DNA of 64,000 nt, from positions 62,001-126,000 of the forward strand of contig JACOUL010000033.1 in NCBI GenBank assembly GCA_016177875.1. Reading direction: 5' to 3'. Made by a program: the position numbers and the translations under genes. This DNA comes from Burkholderiales bacterium. GTDB lineage: Bacteria; Pseudomonadota; Gammaproteobacteria; Burkholderiales; Burkholderiaceae_D. This document shows positions 9,117 to 17,512 of this stretch, one piece after another. Below the pieces are notes generated by a model. It had not been told where the DNA came from, searched no databases, and saw only the letters and a program-made list of their open reading frames with translations. Every line of letters begins with the position of its first letter. Within the stretch, counting starts at the first letter, position 1.

Positions 9117-9581
9117 ATGGGCATGTTCACCAAGTCAGTAAAAGAACCACATTTCGGAGATCTGTCCGCAGAGGGGCAGTCAAAGATATGGGAAACGACG
9201 CGGGATATCCCGAGCTTAGGGAAAGGTTTCCTGGTGTGTGTTTGGGGCTCCAAAGAAGGGCCTACTGCTGCTCAATGCAATGCGTTCGGGATTTTGATTG
9301 AAAAATCCGAGCACATCCACATGAGCGCAGTGCCAGATATCGCAAGCTATTTGAACTCATGTGGCGTGGCTCCACCCAGCATCACCTTGTCGCCCAAAAA
9401 TGTTTGGGAGTACCTTGCGCCGTGCTTCGCTGAGGTTCACTCTGATAACCAATACTGTGCTGGAGAAGGCCCGGTCGGCACAATTGCCATTTCGGTTGGC
9501 TACGAAATTCCGCGGGATAAAAATCACCTGCTGCAACTCGGCATAATAAACGGCAAGATTGATCAAGTTTATTCAGAGTAG
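9117..9581 (+). CDS. Hypothetical protein, probable integron cassette gene
   Basis: 154 residues, no recognised domain, no signal peptide or membrane segment. The sequence is mixed with several aromatic and Cys residues (VCVWGS, EYLAPCF) and could be a small globular immunity- or stress-type protein, but nothing decides this. AT-richer than the kinase operon before it. ATG at 9117 has only a weak AGAAG upstream; an ATG two codons later is possible. A 62-base element closely resembling an aadA-type attC site begins 12 bases after its stop, which suggests it entered as an integron cassette. Confidence 0.6.
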   Translation: MGMFTKSVKEPHFGDLSAEGQSKIWETTRDIPSLGKGFLVCVWGSKEGPTAAQCNAFGILIEKSEHIHMSAVPDIASYLNSCGVAPPSITLSPKNVWEYLAPCFAEVHSDNQYCAGEGPVGTIAISVGYEIPRDKNHLLQLGIINGKIDQVYSE

Positions 9582-9592
9582 CATCGGGCAAG

Positions 9593-9654
9593 TACTAAGA
9601 ATTCGTTCAAGCCGACGTCGCTTTAGGCGGCGTGGCTTAACTCAGGTGATTAAA
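9593..9654 (+). other. attC-like integron recombination site (aadA-type, degenerate outer boxes)
   Basis: The inner part at 9601-9644 has arms GTTCAAGCCGACGTCGC and GCGGCGTGGCTTAAC, which pair except for two extra bases (C9608, G9614) on the left arm and one G-U pair. That is the extrahelical-base pattern of attC. The left arm with its flank AATTC and the right arm with its flank TCA match the class 1 integron aadA attC as I recall it. The outer boxes are decayed: TACTAAG for RYYYAAC at 9593-9599 and GATTAAA for GTTRRRY at 9648-9654. It lies between the stop at 9581 and the next gene at 9661. Confidence 0.6.
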
Positions 9655-9660
9655 CATACG

Positions 9661-10251
9661 ATGCAACCATTTCCGGTTCACCTGCTTGTTGCAAATGGAG
9701 CGCGCTTTCTGTCCGAGCACGGGCCAATGCAATTGGGATCTATTCATGTCGGCTTGGATGCGTTTACGCTTAATGGAGCATCGGTTTGCACGTCCTTGCG
9801 ACTCGACCAAATCATTCTCCCATCTCAGTCGCTGTCGGAGCTTGCAGGCCAACGTCTGCAATATCCCCTCAACCCGGAAGAGGGATATATCGATGGTTCC
9901 ATTTACATCAATGGAGAGCATTATCCAGTCGACGTGGCCGAGCTCCGATTCGGCAACGTGGAGGGATGCTATTTTGAACTGCGAATCGTTGGCGTCTTGG
10001 TGCTTGAAAACGAAGGATTATTCGACTACGCCAATACAGCTTTTGAGCTAGTTTGTCGGCTGAGAATGCCGCTGACCCGGGACCAAATAGACGCCTTGAT
10101 ACAAGAAGCGATTTTGGAATCCAAAGCAAAATCTATAAAGGAAAGTGGAAAAGTCATGGCTCTTTTGAAGCAAAAAGTATCGGGGCACGAAGATATGTCG
10201 ACAATTCATAGACGGGTTCTTTCAATGATGGGAACTGCTTCAAATGTATAG
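9661..10251 (+). CDS. Hypothetical protein with GatB/YqeY-like C-terminal tail
   Basis: 196 residues from the ATG at 9661, chosen because the longer frame starts only at TTG 9559 and would run through the attC-like hairpin. Residues 1-125 are an unrecognised, probably beta-rich domain (FPVHLLVANGARF, then YIDGSIYINGEHYPVD). The last 45 residues, with SGKVMALLKQKVSGHEDMS, resemble the C-terminal YqeY/GatB tail, whose hallmark is DMGKVM followed by LKPKLxGRADM. That tail binds tRNA in amidotransferases; here the fusion partner is unknown. It starts 7 bases after the attC-like site and could be a second cassette lacking its own attC. Confidence 0.55.
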   Translation: MQPFPVHLLVANGARFLSEHGPMQLGSIHVGLDAFTLNGASVCTSLRLDQIILPSQSLSELAGQRLQYPLNPEEGYIDGSIYINGEHYPVDVAELRFGNVEGCYFELRIVGVLVLENEGLFDYANTAFELVCRLRMPLTRDQIDALIQEAILESKAKSIKESGKVMALLKQKVSGHEDMSTIHRRVLSMMGTASNV

Positions 10252-10312
10252 CTCCGTGTTCGGCACAGATGCTTCAACGCTGATCAACCAATTCGCTAGC
10301 GTGGGCCAATGA
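10244..10312 (+). CDS. Possible 22-residue coupling ORF
   Basis: ATG at 10244 overlaps the stop of the preceding gene (ATGTATAG), and its own TGA overlaps the ATG of the next gene at 10309 (ATGA). The encoded MYSSVFGTDASTLINQFASV plus two residues has no recognised homology. It would link translation of the genes on either side. It could equally be chance in a 57-base gap. Confidence 0.2.
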   Translation: MYSSVFGTDASTLINQFASVGQ

Positions 10313-10818
10313 CGAAAAAAACCTACGAAGAATATCTTCTTCAAACAAAGCCTGAACTTGTGGAGTTGGCCAAATACTATGCCGACCTTGGAATGAGCGC
10401 GCCAGTTCTTTGGGCAGAAGCAGAAACCAAGGGCGATCCAACGGTGGCGACCTGCCTATTTACCTATGTGTTGGGCAAGGAGATCAATAAGGCTGACGAC
10501 CATGGATGGATTGCAGCGGTAAAGGGTGGAGACATCAATGTCGATAGCGAATCATTGTGTACTGAGGCGGCGGACGCGCTGCTGCATGCGGAGAAGTGCG
10601 GAATTGATCTGACGCGTCTCACGCCTTTGGTGCGGGCTATTCAAACGCAGTGCGTCAAGAATTTTGTATCTGCTCTTGATGAGGGGCCGGAATTGCTATG
10701 CTTGCCCCTTCCCGAAGGACGCGAAGTGTCCTGGCAGCTATACGAAGTGAAGAAGGATGAATCAATCGGAAATCCGATCTCAGGACTGCATAATTTTTTT
10801 GATGGCGAAGAATCGTAA
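10309..10818 (+). CDS. Hypothetical cytoplasmic protein
   Basis: 169 residues, acidic, apparently all-helical in the first half (EEYLLQTKPELVELAKYYADLG), without signal peptide or membrane segment. I recognise no family; size and context, next to other small orphan genes and a toxin-antitoxin operon, would fit an immunity-type protein, but that is speculation. No good ribosome site precedes the ATG at 10309, which fits translational coupling to the tiny upstream frame or the gene before it. Composition is AT-richer than flanking core genes. Confidence 0.55.
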   Translation: MTKKTYEEYLLQTKPELVELAKYYADLGMSAPVLWAEAETKGDPTVATCLFTYVLGKEINKADDHGWIAAVKGGDINVDSESLCTEAADALLHAEKCGIDLTRLTPLVRAIQTQCVKNFVSALDEGPELLCLPLPEGREVSWQLYEVKKDESIGNPISGLHNFFDGEES

Positions 10819-10947
10819 TAAGTGTACTGACTTTGGCGGACAAACCAAAAAGGACGATCAAGCGCGCTCGGATTGCTAAGCGTTACGTCAAATCCAGCAT
10901 AACGTATCCGATCGTATTCTTTATTGAGCTCTCAACGTTCCGCTAAC

Positions 10948-10975
10948 ATTAAGGTATTCAATTGAATACCTTAAT
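10948..10975. promoter_or_regulatory. hipBA operator 1 (28-nt perfect palindrome)
   Basis: Perfect palindrome centred at 10961/10962 with core GTATTC-AATT-GAATAC. The same half-sites with the same 4-base spacing recur at 11005-11020. Expected binding site of the HipB-like antitoxin for autorepression. Confidence 0.7.
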
Positions 10976-11004
10976 TGATTTTTAAGCGAGATTCGGCTTA
11001 TACT
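10975..11004 (+). promoter_or_regulatory. Predicted hipBA promoter
   Basis: -35 TTGATT (10975-10980), 18-base spacer, -10 TATACT (10999-11004), about 30 bases before the hipB ATG. It is bracketed by the two operator palindromes, so a bound antitoxin would block it. Confidence 0.5.
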
Positions 11005-11020
11005 GTATTCATACGAATAC
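11005..11020. promoter_or_regulatory. hipBA operator 2
   Basis: GTATTC-ATAC-GAATAC, the same half-sites and spacing as operator 1, with centres 51 bases apart (about five helical turns, so on the same face of DNA). It overlaps the expected transcription start. Confidence 0.65.
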
Positions 11021-11033
11021 CTTATGTAAGCCC

Positions 11034-11306
11034 ATGCCAATCGAAATCACCAATCCAGAAGCCTTGGGACGCCTCATCAAAGCCGCACGCATGTCACAAG
11101 GAATGACGCGCGACGAAGTGTATTTGGCGACGAGCCTTTCGCCAAAATTCATTTCCGAGGCGGAAGCCGGCAAGGAGACTGCGCAAATCGGCAAGATATT
11201 GAGCTTGCTGAACGAGCTGGGCATCCGTCTCGTGGCGGATGCAGGCGACATAGGCGAGCTGCTGTCCGAGCTTGAGTCCGGCAAGAAGAAGCGCCTGCGC
11301 AAATGA
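11034..11306 (+). CDS. hipB: HipB-like antitoxin, HTH domain
   Basis: 90 residues with an Xre-type helix-turn-helix (about 10-65: LGRLIKAARMSQGMTRDEVY, then SPKFISEAEAGKETAQIGKI). This is the DNA-binding antitoxin and autorepressor of a type II HipBA system, which also sequesters the HipA kinase. The C-terminus is a basic tail (SGKKKRLRK). Its stop overlaps the hipA start (ATGA at 11303-11306), the standard coupled order antitoxin-toxin. Two matching palindromes upstream are its likely operators. Confidence 0.85.
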   Translation: MPIEITNPEALGRLIKAARMSQGMTRDEVYLATSLSPKFISEAEAGKETAQIGKILSLLNELGIRLVADAGDIGELLSELESGKKKRLRK

Positions 11307-12619
11307 ACATCGCGCACAAACTGATTGCCTATGCCAATGGCGAAATCATAGGCGAAGTCATCGACGACAATGGCGTGTGGAGCTTCGAGTACGCCAACGA
11401 ATGGCTCGCCAATAGCAAGCGCTTCGCGCTATGCCCGAACCTGCCGCTTAAACCAGGACCGCAGATCGATACATCCTCCAGGCGGCCGGTCCAGTGGTTC
11501 TTCGATAATTTGCTTCCCGAAGAAGCGCAGCGCACGCTGCTCGCGCAAGAAGCAAAGGTCGATGAGATGGATGCGTGGGGTATCCTCGCCTATTACGGCG
11601 CGGAGTCGGCCGGCGCGATTACACTTTTGCCGCCAGGACGAAAGGAACTCGAAACGGGCCGCAAGCCACTGTCGATGGAGGAGCTGCATCAGCGCATTCT
11701 CAATTTGCCGCACAAGTCGCTGGATGCGGGTGCGCCTAAGCATATGTCCCTGGGAGGTGCGCAGCACAAACTCGCCGTCATACTCGAAAAAGACGGCGGC
11801 CGGACTAAGCTGTTTGAGCCGGTCGGTGCCACGCCCTCCACGCACATCATCAAGCCTGACAACCGCACTGCGCACTGGAGTCATTCCGCGATCAACGAAT
11901 TCTTCTGCATGCGCTTGGCGCGCAGCGTTGGATTGCCCGTGCCGGACACCGATTTTTTTCGGACGCCGGAACCGATCTATGCCGTCGAGCGATTCGATCG
12001 CAACGTCGTCGACGGTCAATTGATGCGCCTGCACGTGGTCGATGGGCTGCAGCTACTGGGGCTCTATCGCGCCCTGAAGTACGAACGGGCAAGAACGGCG
12101 ACGTTAAAGCAATTCATCGATCACATGCGCTTTAAGGCCAATGCGAGGATAGAGCTATTCCGCTGGGTCGTGTTCAACAGCTTGATAGGCAACGGCGATG
12201 CGCACATGAAAAACCTGTCTTTCTATGTCGATCCCACGGGATATCGCCTTGCACCCTTTTACGATCTGGTCAGCACCGTCGTTTACGATACAAAGGAATA
12301 TCGGAACGCAGAACCATTCTGGCCGAATTCGGAATTCGTCATGCCTATCGGCGGCACCATTCATTATCGCGATCTGACCGGAGAGCATTTCATAGAAGCC
12401 GGCAAGGATTTGGGCTTGAAAGACAAAGCCGTTCATGAGGTTGTGCACGCTCTCGTTTCCGCAGTCGAGAAAAACAAGGATAAGGTTCTGAAAGAAGTCA
12501 CCGCAATTGCGCAACCGACGGGCGGCGAAGTTCGCCTGCTCAAGTCGATAATGGCGATTCCATTGCGGGAAATGCTGGGCAAGCTGAAATGGAGGGATAG
12601 GAACAATGGCAGACGATGA
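11303..12619 (+). CDS. hipA: HipA-like serine/threonine kinase toxin
   Basis: 438 residues, the normal HipA length. The N-terminal subdomain (YANGEIIGEVIDDN, then PVQWFFDNLLPEE) is followed by the kinase domain: Ser-containing loop SLGGAQHKL, ATP-binding lysine in HIIKPDNR, catalytic NGDAHMKNL, and metal-binding YDLVS. HipA kinases phosphorylate aminoacyl-tRNA synthetases such as GltX, causing growth arrest and persistence; the target here is not shown. All key motifs are intact, so it is probably active. Overlaps hipB by 4 bases and a small downstream frame by 4 bases. Confidence 0.9.
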   Translation: MNIAHKLIAYANGEIIGEVIDDNGVWSFEYANEWLANSKRFALCPNLPLKPGPQIDTSSRRPVQWFFDNLLPEEAQRTLLAQEAKVDEMDAWGILAYYGAESAGAITLLPPGRKELETGRKPLSMEELHQRILNLPHKSLDAGAPKHMSLGGAQHKLAVILEKDGGRTKLFEPVGATPSTHIIKPDNRTAHWSHSAINEFFCMRLARSVGLPVPDTDFFRTPEPIYAVERFDRNVVDGQLMRLHVVDGLQLLGLYRALKYERARTATLKQFIDHMRFKANARIELFRWVVFNSLIGNGDAHMKNLSFYVDPTGYRLAPFYDLVSTVVYDTKEYRNAEPFWPNSEFVMPIGGTIHYRDLTGEHFIEAGKDLGLKDKAVHEVVHALVSAVEKNKDKVLKEVTAIAQPTGGEVRLLKSIMAIPLREMLGKLKWRDRNNGRR

Positions 12620-12876
12620 AGCCCACTCAGATGCGTAGCATCGTAGCTCTCATGGCACTTGCCGCCTGCACTGCAAATACCGTGACCTTCGCTTGCGTCT
12701 TGCTATCTGTCTGCTACACATCTGCGCAAGCATTGCCGTCATGTCATGCGTCAGAACGAGTCATCTGCCTCGATATCCCGGACGAATACGAGTATATGCA
12801 GTCTGAATTGGTGCAGTTATTAAAGGAAAAGGCGGGCAGGTTCCTGGTCGCATCGAATGCAGGCCGTCTCACTTGA
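12616..12876 (+). CDS. Small possible membrane/secreted protein after hipA
   Basis: 86 residues starting at an ATGA overlap with the hipA stop. A hydrophobic stretch at about 8-40 ([20 protein letters not shown]) could be a signal peptide or TM helix, followed by a short domain with Cys ([14 protein letters not shown]). The last 8 bases overlap the 3' end of the convergent chemoreceptor gene. No family recognised. The tight coupling argues for a real third gene of the hipBA operon, but the frame could be chance. Confidence 0.35.
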   Translation: MKPTQMRSIVALMALAACTANTVTFACVLLSVCYTSAQALPSCHASERVICLDIPDEYEYMQSELVQLLKEKAGRFLVASNAGRLT

Positions 12877-14968
12877 GTAGCCTGACGCCCGAATTCGCAC
12901 GGACTTTGGCAGGCTGCATCGATGCCGTATTCGCCGATGCGAATTGATCGAATTTCAGCTTGAACACGCCGACGCCTTGTACCAGCGCGGCACCTTGGCT
13001 TTGCAGCGATTCCGCTGCCGCCGCGGCCTCTTCGACCAGCGCGGAATTTTGCTGCGTTACCTCGTCCATCTGCATCACCGCCTGACTGACTTGGAAGATG
13101 CCGTTGCTTTGCTCGGCCGACGCGTTGCTAATATCGTTCATGATTTCGGTGGCTTTTTTGACGGCTTCTACAATTTGATCCATGGTATGGCGGGCGTCGC
13201 TTACCTGTTTTGATCCGCTCTCCACTTTGGAGACGGAGTCGCCGATGAGGTCTTTGATTTCCTTGGCCGCCGCGGCGCTACGCTGAGCGAGGCTGCGCAC
13301 TTCCGATGCGACTACCGCAAAGCCGCGGCCTTGCTCGCCGGCACGCGCCGCTTCTACCGCGGCATTCAATGCCAGGATATTGGTTTGAAAGGCGATGCCG
13401 TCGATGACACTGATGATGTCGGTAATTTTTTTCGAGCTGTCGGCGATGGAGTTCATGGTATTCACCACTTCCCCCATTGCTTCGCCGCCCTGAACGGCGA
13501 TGTCGCGCGCGGCATGCACGATCTTCGTGGCTTGCTGGGAATTGTCGGCATTGTGTTTTACCGTCGATGTCAGCTCTTCCATGCTGGACGCGGTTTCCTG
13601 CAGCGTGGATGCCTGCTCCTCGGTCCGCTGCGACAGATCGGTATTGCCGACCGCGATTTGTCCGGCGGCGGCGCTGACGGCTTCCGCATTGTTGCGTACC
13701 CCGGAAATAATGTTCGACAGGCTTTTATTCATCACGTTTAACGCATGCAGCATCTGTCCGGTCTCGTCGCCGGAGTTGGCGGCAATTTCAGCGGTCAAAT
13801 TTCCGGCCGCGATTTGCTTGGCCACATCGACGGCTCTGTTGAGTGGTTGAACAATAGAGCGTAGTAAATAGCGAGCCAGGAAAATCGCAAACAAGAGCGC
13901 CGCGCTGATCATGGCGACGACGATATTGCGTGTTTGCTGATAATGGGCCTGCGCCTTTTCGGTTTCTTGCGCGGCAACGTCGATTTGAAGCTTGATCAGC
14001 GCATTAATGCCGGATTTGACCGTTTCGAATTTCACGACCATTACTTCTGTTTCCAGTCGCCTAGCCTCGTCGAATTTGCCGTCTTTGAGCGCCGACAGCG
14101 CAGGTTTCAGTGCTTGATCGACGAAGGATGCGCGGTCTATCGCAAATTGTTCGGCCAGTTTCTTCTCTTCCGGCGTGAGATAGGTAGCCATGTAGGCGTT
14201 CCAGGTTTTGCCGATCGTTTCGATATTGTTTTCGATATCCGTCACCGCCGCGTTGACTGAAGATGGATTTTGCGCAATAACGGCTTCAGCCACGTCGAGG
14301 CGGTTTTGGCTAAGTAGGCGGACAATGAGATCCAGTTGCGACAGTGGCACCACGCGGTCGTCGTATACGGTTCGCAGCCCCTGGTTCGACGCGCTCATGC
14401 CCGACAATCCAATCGTGCCGACCGTCATCAGAATGACGCAAAGCAGGCTCACTACCGCGATCAGTTTTCCCTTCACGTGCAAATCCATCAGCCCGGCGAT
14501 TTCGCCGATGATCCCGGTCCGGACTGCTTTTCCTTTTTTGATACGCCAACCGCCGGCGCGCCCTTCCTTGAAGCGCGCATACGCGTTGCCGGCTGCCTCG
14601 ATTTGCGCGCGACTGGGGGCGGTGCGCACCGATGTGTAGCCGACCACGGCACCGTTCTCCCGAATGGGTGTGGCATTGGCCAGTACCCAATAGTGATCGC
14701 CGTTCTTGCGCCGGTTCTTCACCATCCCGGTCCATGATTCGCCGGCCTTGAGCGTTCTCCATAAATCTTCGAACGCTTCTTCCGGCATATCGGGATGGCG
14801 TACGATGTTGTGCGGCGCGCCCAGCAATTCATCTTCGGAGAAGCCGCTCATCTCGATGAAATCTTGGTTCACATACGTGATCTTGCCTTTCGTATCGGTG
14901 CGGGAAATAAGCGACTGATCCTCCCGCATGTGGTATTCAATACCTGTGATCGGCTGGTTGTTGCGCAT
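12869..14968 (-). CDS. Methyl-accepting chemotaxis protein with Aer-type PAS domain and 4HB sensor
   Basis: 699 residues. The N-terminal PAS domain (about 10-125) has the Aer-like [13 protein letters not shown] segment that in E. coli Aer contributes to FAD binding. A TM helix (about 167-187) follows, then a four-helix-bundle periplasmic domain, a second TM (about 350-368), HAMP, and the signalling domain with the conserved hairpin [20 protein letters not shown]. No CheR-binding pentapeptide is visible at the C-terminus (ends SGVRLLK). Probable dual sensor for redox/energy state and an external ligand. RBS AAAGG upstream of ATG 14968. Paralogous to the next gene. Confidence 0.9.
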   Translation of the reverse strand: MRNNQPITGIEYHMREDQSLISRTDTKGKITYVNQDFIEMSGFSEDELLGAPHNIVRHPDMPEEAFEDLWRTLKAGESWTGMVKNRRKNGDHYWVLANATPIRENGAVVGYTSVRTAPSRAQIEAAGNAYARFKEGRAGGWRIKKGKAVRTGIIGEIAGLMDLHVKGKLIAVVSLLCVILMTVGTIGLSGMSASNQGLRTVYDDRVVPLSQLDLIVRLLSQNRLDVAEAVIAQNPSSVNAAVTDIENNIETIGKTWNAYMATYLTPEEKKLAEQFAIDRASFVDQALKPALSALKDGKFDEARRLETEVMVVKFETVKSGINALIKLQIDVAAQETEKAQAHYQQTRNIVVAMISAALLFAIFLARYLLRSIVQPLNRAVDVAKQIAAGNLTAEIAANSGDETGQMLHALNVMNKSLSNIISGVRNNAEAVSAAAGQIAVGNTDLSQRTEEQASTLQETASSMEELTSTVKHNADNSQQATKIVHAARDIAVQGGEAMGEVVNTMNSIADSSKKITDIISVIDGIAFQTNILALNAAVEAARAGEQGRGFAVVASEVRSLAQRSAAAAKEIKDLIGDSVSKVESGSKQVSDARHTMDQIVEAVKKATEIMNDISNASAEQSNGIFQVSQAVMQMDEVTQQNSALVEEAAAAAESLQSQGAALVQGVGVFKLKFDQFASANTASMQPAKVRANSGVRLLK

Positions 14969-15005
14969 GTGATCTACCTTTGTTTTTGTTAGTAGGGGCG
15001 ACTTG

Positions 15006-16688
15006 TTATTGCATTTTGTGGGGAATACGCGGCTTCGTGGCGTGGTGGTCGGTCAGTGCGATGTTTTTTCTAAAAACCAAACTTTCGCGGATTGGCGTGG
15101 AGGCATGGAAAAAGTGAGCTTCTCGATGAGCAAGCTTGAACACGGACACCGCCTGCGCAAGTTTTGTCGTCTGTTCTTCCAGGCTTGCGGCGGCCGCGGT
15201 GGCTTGCTCGACCAGTGCGGCGTTCTGCTGCGTGACTTCGTCCAGGTGCGAAATCGCTTGGTTGACTTGCGAGATGCCGCTGCTTTGTTCTTGGCTGGCG
15301 AGCGTGATTTTATTCATGATGTGATGGACCCGTTCCACCGAGCCGACAATGTCATTCATGGTATGTCCGGCTTGTTCCACCAGCCGGTTGCCGTTATCGA
15401 CTTTCTCGACCGATTCGCCAATCAGCGTTTTGATTTCTTTTGCGGCGCCAGCCGACCGCTGAGCCAGGCTGCGCACTTCCGCCGCGACGACGGCGAACCC
15501 CCGGCCTTGTTCTCCGGCGCGGGCAGCTTCCACCGCCGCGTTCAATGCCAGGATATTGGTTTGAAAAGCGATGCTGTCGATTAGCGCAATGATGTCGACG
15601 ACTTTTTTCGCCGACGCGTTGATTTCTTCCATGGTTGTGCCTACCTGCGTGACCACCTTTCCGCCTCGGACCGCGATTTCGGAGGCTGACTCGGCCAGCT
15701 GGTTCGCCTGCATTGCGCTGTCGGCATTCTGATTCACTGTCGCCGCAAACTGTTCCATGCTCGATGCGGTTTCTTCCAGGCTGGACGCCTGGGCTTCCGT
15801 CCGATTCGACAAATCCAAATTGCCTGCGGTGATTTCATGTGTTGCCGTCGAAATCGATTCGACGTTGTCGCGCACGTCGCCGATGATGGCCAGCAGGTTC
15901 GCATTCATTTGCTGCAGCGCTTTCATCAACTGGCCCATGTCGTCGCTGCGATCGACTTCGAACTTGCCCGAAAGATCGCCGCCGGCGATGGTGCGCGCCA
16001 CGCGCGTTGCTTGCCGCAGGGGAGGCACGATCGCCGCGTGCAGCGCACGCCACAGATAAAGTGTCGTGGCTATGCCGATACCGGTTCCTAGGGCACACAC
16101 GGTGCTGCCTGCACTGCCGATGGACAGGCTCTTGAGAAACAGAAACGACAGCAGGACGGTGAGGAAGCCCATGCCCAGGCCAAGCTGTTTATCCAGGGAC
16201 AGGTTGCGCAAACCGACCAGCCTGCCTACCAAGCCGGTGCGAATCACTGCGCCGTGTTTGATGGCGATGCCGTGCGCATTGCCCTCCCGAATGCGGCCGT
16301 ATATTTCTTCCGCGGCGGCTACTTTGGCGCGCTCCGGTTTTGTGCGGACCGACATGAAGCCCGTTATCTGCCCGTTTTCCAGCACCGGTGTCACGTTGGC
16401 CTGCACCCAATAGTAGTCACCGTTTTTGCGCCGGTTTTTCACTAATCCCGTCCATGGAACGCCGCTCTTGAGGGTGGCCCACAAATCCGCGAAGGCTTCG
16501 GCCGGCATGTCCGGGTGACGTACGATGTTATGCGGCTGTCCGATGAGCTCATCTTCGGTAAATCCGCTCACGTCCAGAAAGGTAGGATTGACGTAAGTTA
16601 TTTTGCCTTTGGTATCCGTCGTTGAAACGATGGATATTCCTTCCGTCAATTCATATTCGGTTTCGGTAACAGGCAGATTTGTTCGCAT
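15006..16688 (-). CDS. Aer-like methyl-accepting chemotaxis protein
   Basis: 560 residues. An Aer-type PAS domain (about 10-125, with [13 protein letters not shown]) is followed by two closely spaced TM helices (about 168-186 and 192-212) without a large periplasmic domain, then HAMP and the MCP signalling domain with [20 protein letters not shown]. This is the classic layout of aerotaxis/energy-taxis receptors that sense through a cytoplasmic PAS flavin. It differs from the downstream paralogue by lacking the 4HB module, so the pair looks like a duplication followed by domain gain or loss. No che genes are nearby; it should feed a cluster elsewhere. Confidence 0.9.
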   Translation of the reverse strand: MRTNLPVTETEYELTEGISIVSTTDTKGKITYVNPTFLDVSGFTEDELIGQPHNIVRHPDMPAEAFADLWATLKSGVPWTGLVKNRRKNGDYYWVQANVTPVLENGQITGFMSVRTKPERAKVAAAEEIYGRIREGNAHGIAIKHGAVIRTGLVGRLVGLRNLSLDKQLGLGMGFLTVLLSFLFLKSLSIGSAGSTVCALGTGIGIATTLYLWRALHAAIVPPLRQATRVARTIAGGDLSGKFEVDRSDDMGQLMKALQQMNANLLAIIGDVRDNVESISTATHEITAGNLDLSNRTEAQASSLEETASSMEQFAATVNQNADSAMQANQLAESASEIAVRGGKVVTQVGTTMEEINASAKKVVDIIALIDSIAFQTNILALNAAVEAARAGEQGRGFAVVAAEVRSLAQRSAGAAKEIKTLIGESVEKVDNGNRLVEQAGHTMNDIVGSVERVHHIMNKITLASQEQSSGISQVNQAISHLDEVTQQNAALVEQATAAAASLEEQTTKLAQAVSVFKLAHREAHFFHASTPIRESLVFRKNIALTDHHATKPRIPHKMQ

Positions 16689-16886
16689 ATGGCCACCAAT
16701 CGCAAGCGCACCATGCCGACGGCGTAACGCGCACAGTCGGACATGCTGAAATTCAGGCGGGGGCTGGGCCGAAAGATTTGTTGACAGCCGCGAGGGCGGG
16801 GCGGCGTTTGGGCAAGTGGGCCGGCAGAAAGAGTTCAGGCAGGGATAGGGCCTAAATCTGCAACCGCAAGTTAATATAGCAGGCCG

Positions 16887-17510
16887 TTAGGGCTTTTGGA
16901 ATTCGGGTGTTGCGAAGTTGAGCGCTTCTTCCGCTTTGACCAGGTCGGCGGCGATGTCATTGATCTTGCGGCGCTGCGTTCGTGCAGCTTCGCGCAGGAC
17001 GTTGAAGGCATTGTCGCGATTCATGCGATGTCTCTCCATCAGAACGCCGATCGCGATGCTGGTCTCTCGTCCCGCCGCCAGGGCATTGGTCAGGTCTGCC
17101 TCGACTTTGTGCAATTTCTTGATTTCGGCAGCACGCGCCAATCCGGCTTCGATGGATGGAATGATCTGGTTGATGTCGACCGGCTTGACCAGATAGCCGA
17201 CCGCACCGTGTTCGGCAGCCTGTCTGACGATGTCTATATCGCCGTAGGCCGAGAGAAACATAAAAGGAATGTTGGTTTTTTCGCGCAAGTGTCGGGCCAG
17301 TTCAATGCCGGACATCTCTTGCATGCGCACGTCGAGTATGGCCAGATCCGGCTGCTTGTCGACGGCGACCCGCAATCCTTCTTCGCCCGACGATGCCGGC
17401 AGAATGTCATAGCCGGCTTGCTGCAAACCCTTGGACAATGTCGCCAGAATCAAACGATCGTCATCCACAATCAGGATGCGGCATTTTGTTGGGACGTGCG
17501 CTAGGCTCAC
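16887..17510 (-). CDS. ANTAR-domain response regulator (RNA-binding antiterminator type)
   Basis: 207 residues. Receiver domain (acidic DDD near residues 16-18, phospho-acceptor Asp in LAILDVRM), a coiled linker, and a C-terminal ANTAR domain (about 140-195: AIGVLMERHRMNRDNAFNVL). Such regulators bind paired hexaloop RNA hairpins and prevent termination once phosphorylated. The GTG start at 17510 has AAGGAAAG upstream, overlapping the end of the kinase gene, and the gap is two bases, so the two are coupled. Its RNA target is not evident in the window. Confidence 0.85.
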   Translation of the reverse strand: MSLAHVPTKCRILIVDDDRLILATLSKGLQQAGYDILPASSGEEGLRVAVDKQPDLAILDVRMQEMSGIELARHLREKTNIPFMFLSAYGDIDIVRQAAEHGAVGYLVKPVDINQIIPSIEAGLARAAEIKKLHKVEADLTNALAAGRETSIAIGVLMERHRMNRDNAFNVLREAARTQRRKINDIAADLVKAEEALNFATPEFQKP

Positions 17511-17512
17511 GG

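Noticed and set aside
9605..9641. Hairpin first read as a simple transcription terminator or as an attC in the wrong orientation
   Set aside because: No T-run on either strand, so not a terminator. The GTT...AAC order is that of the inner arms of attC; the outer boxes lie about 6 bases further out, so the element was kept as attC-like.
10819..10920. Search for an attC after the gene ending at 10818 (AAGCGTTACGT seen)
   Set aside because: No complementary arm or RYYYAAC partner at the right distance.
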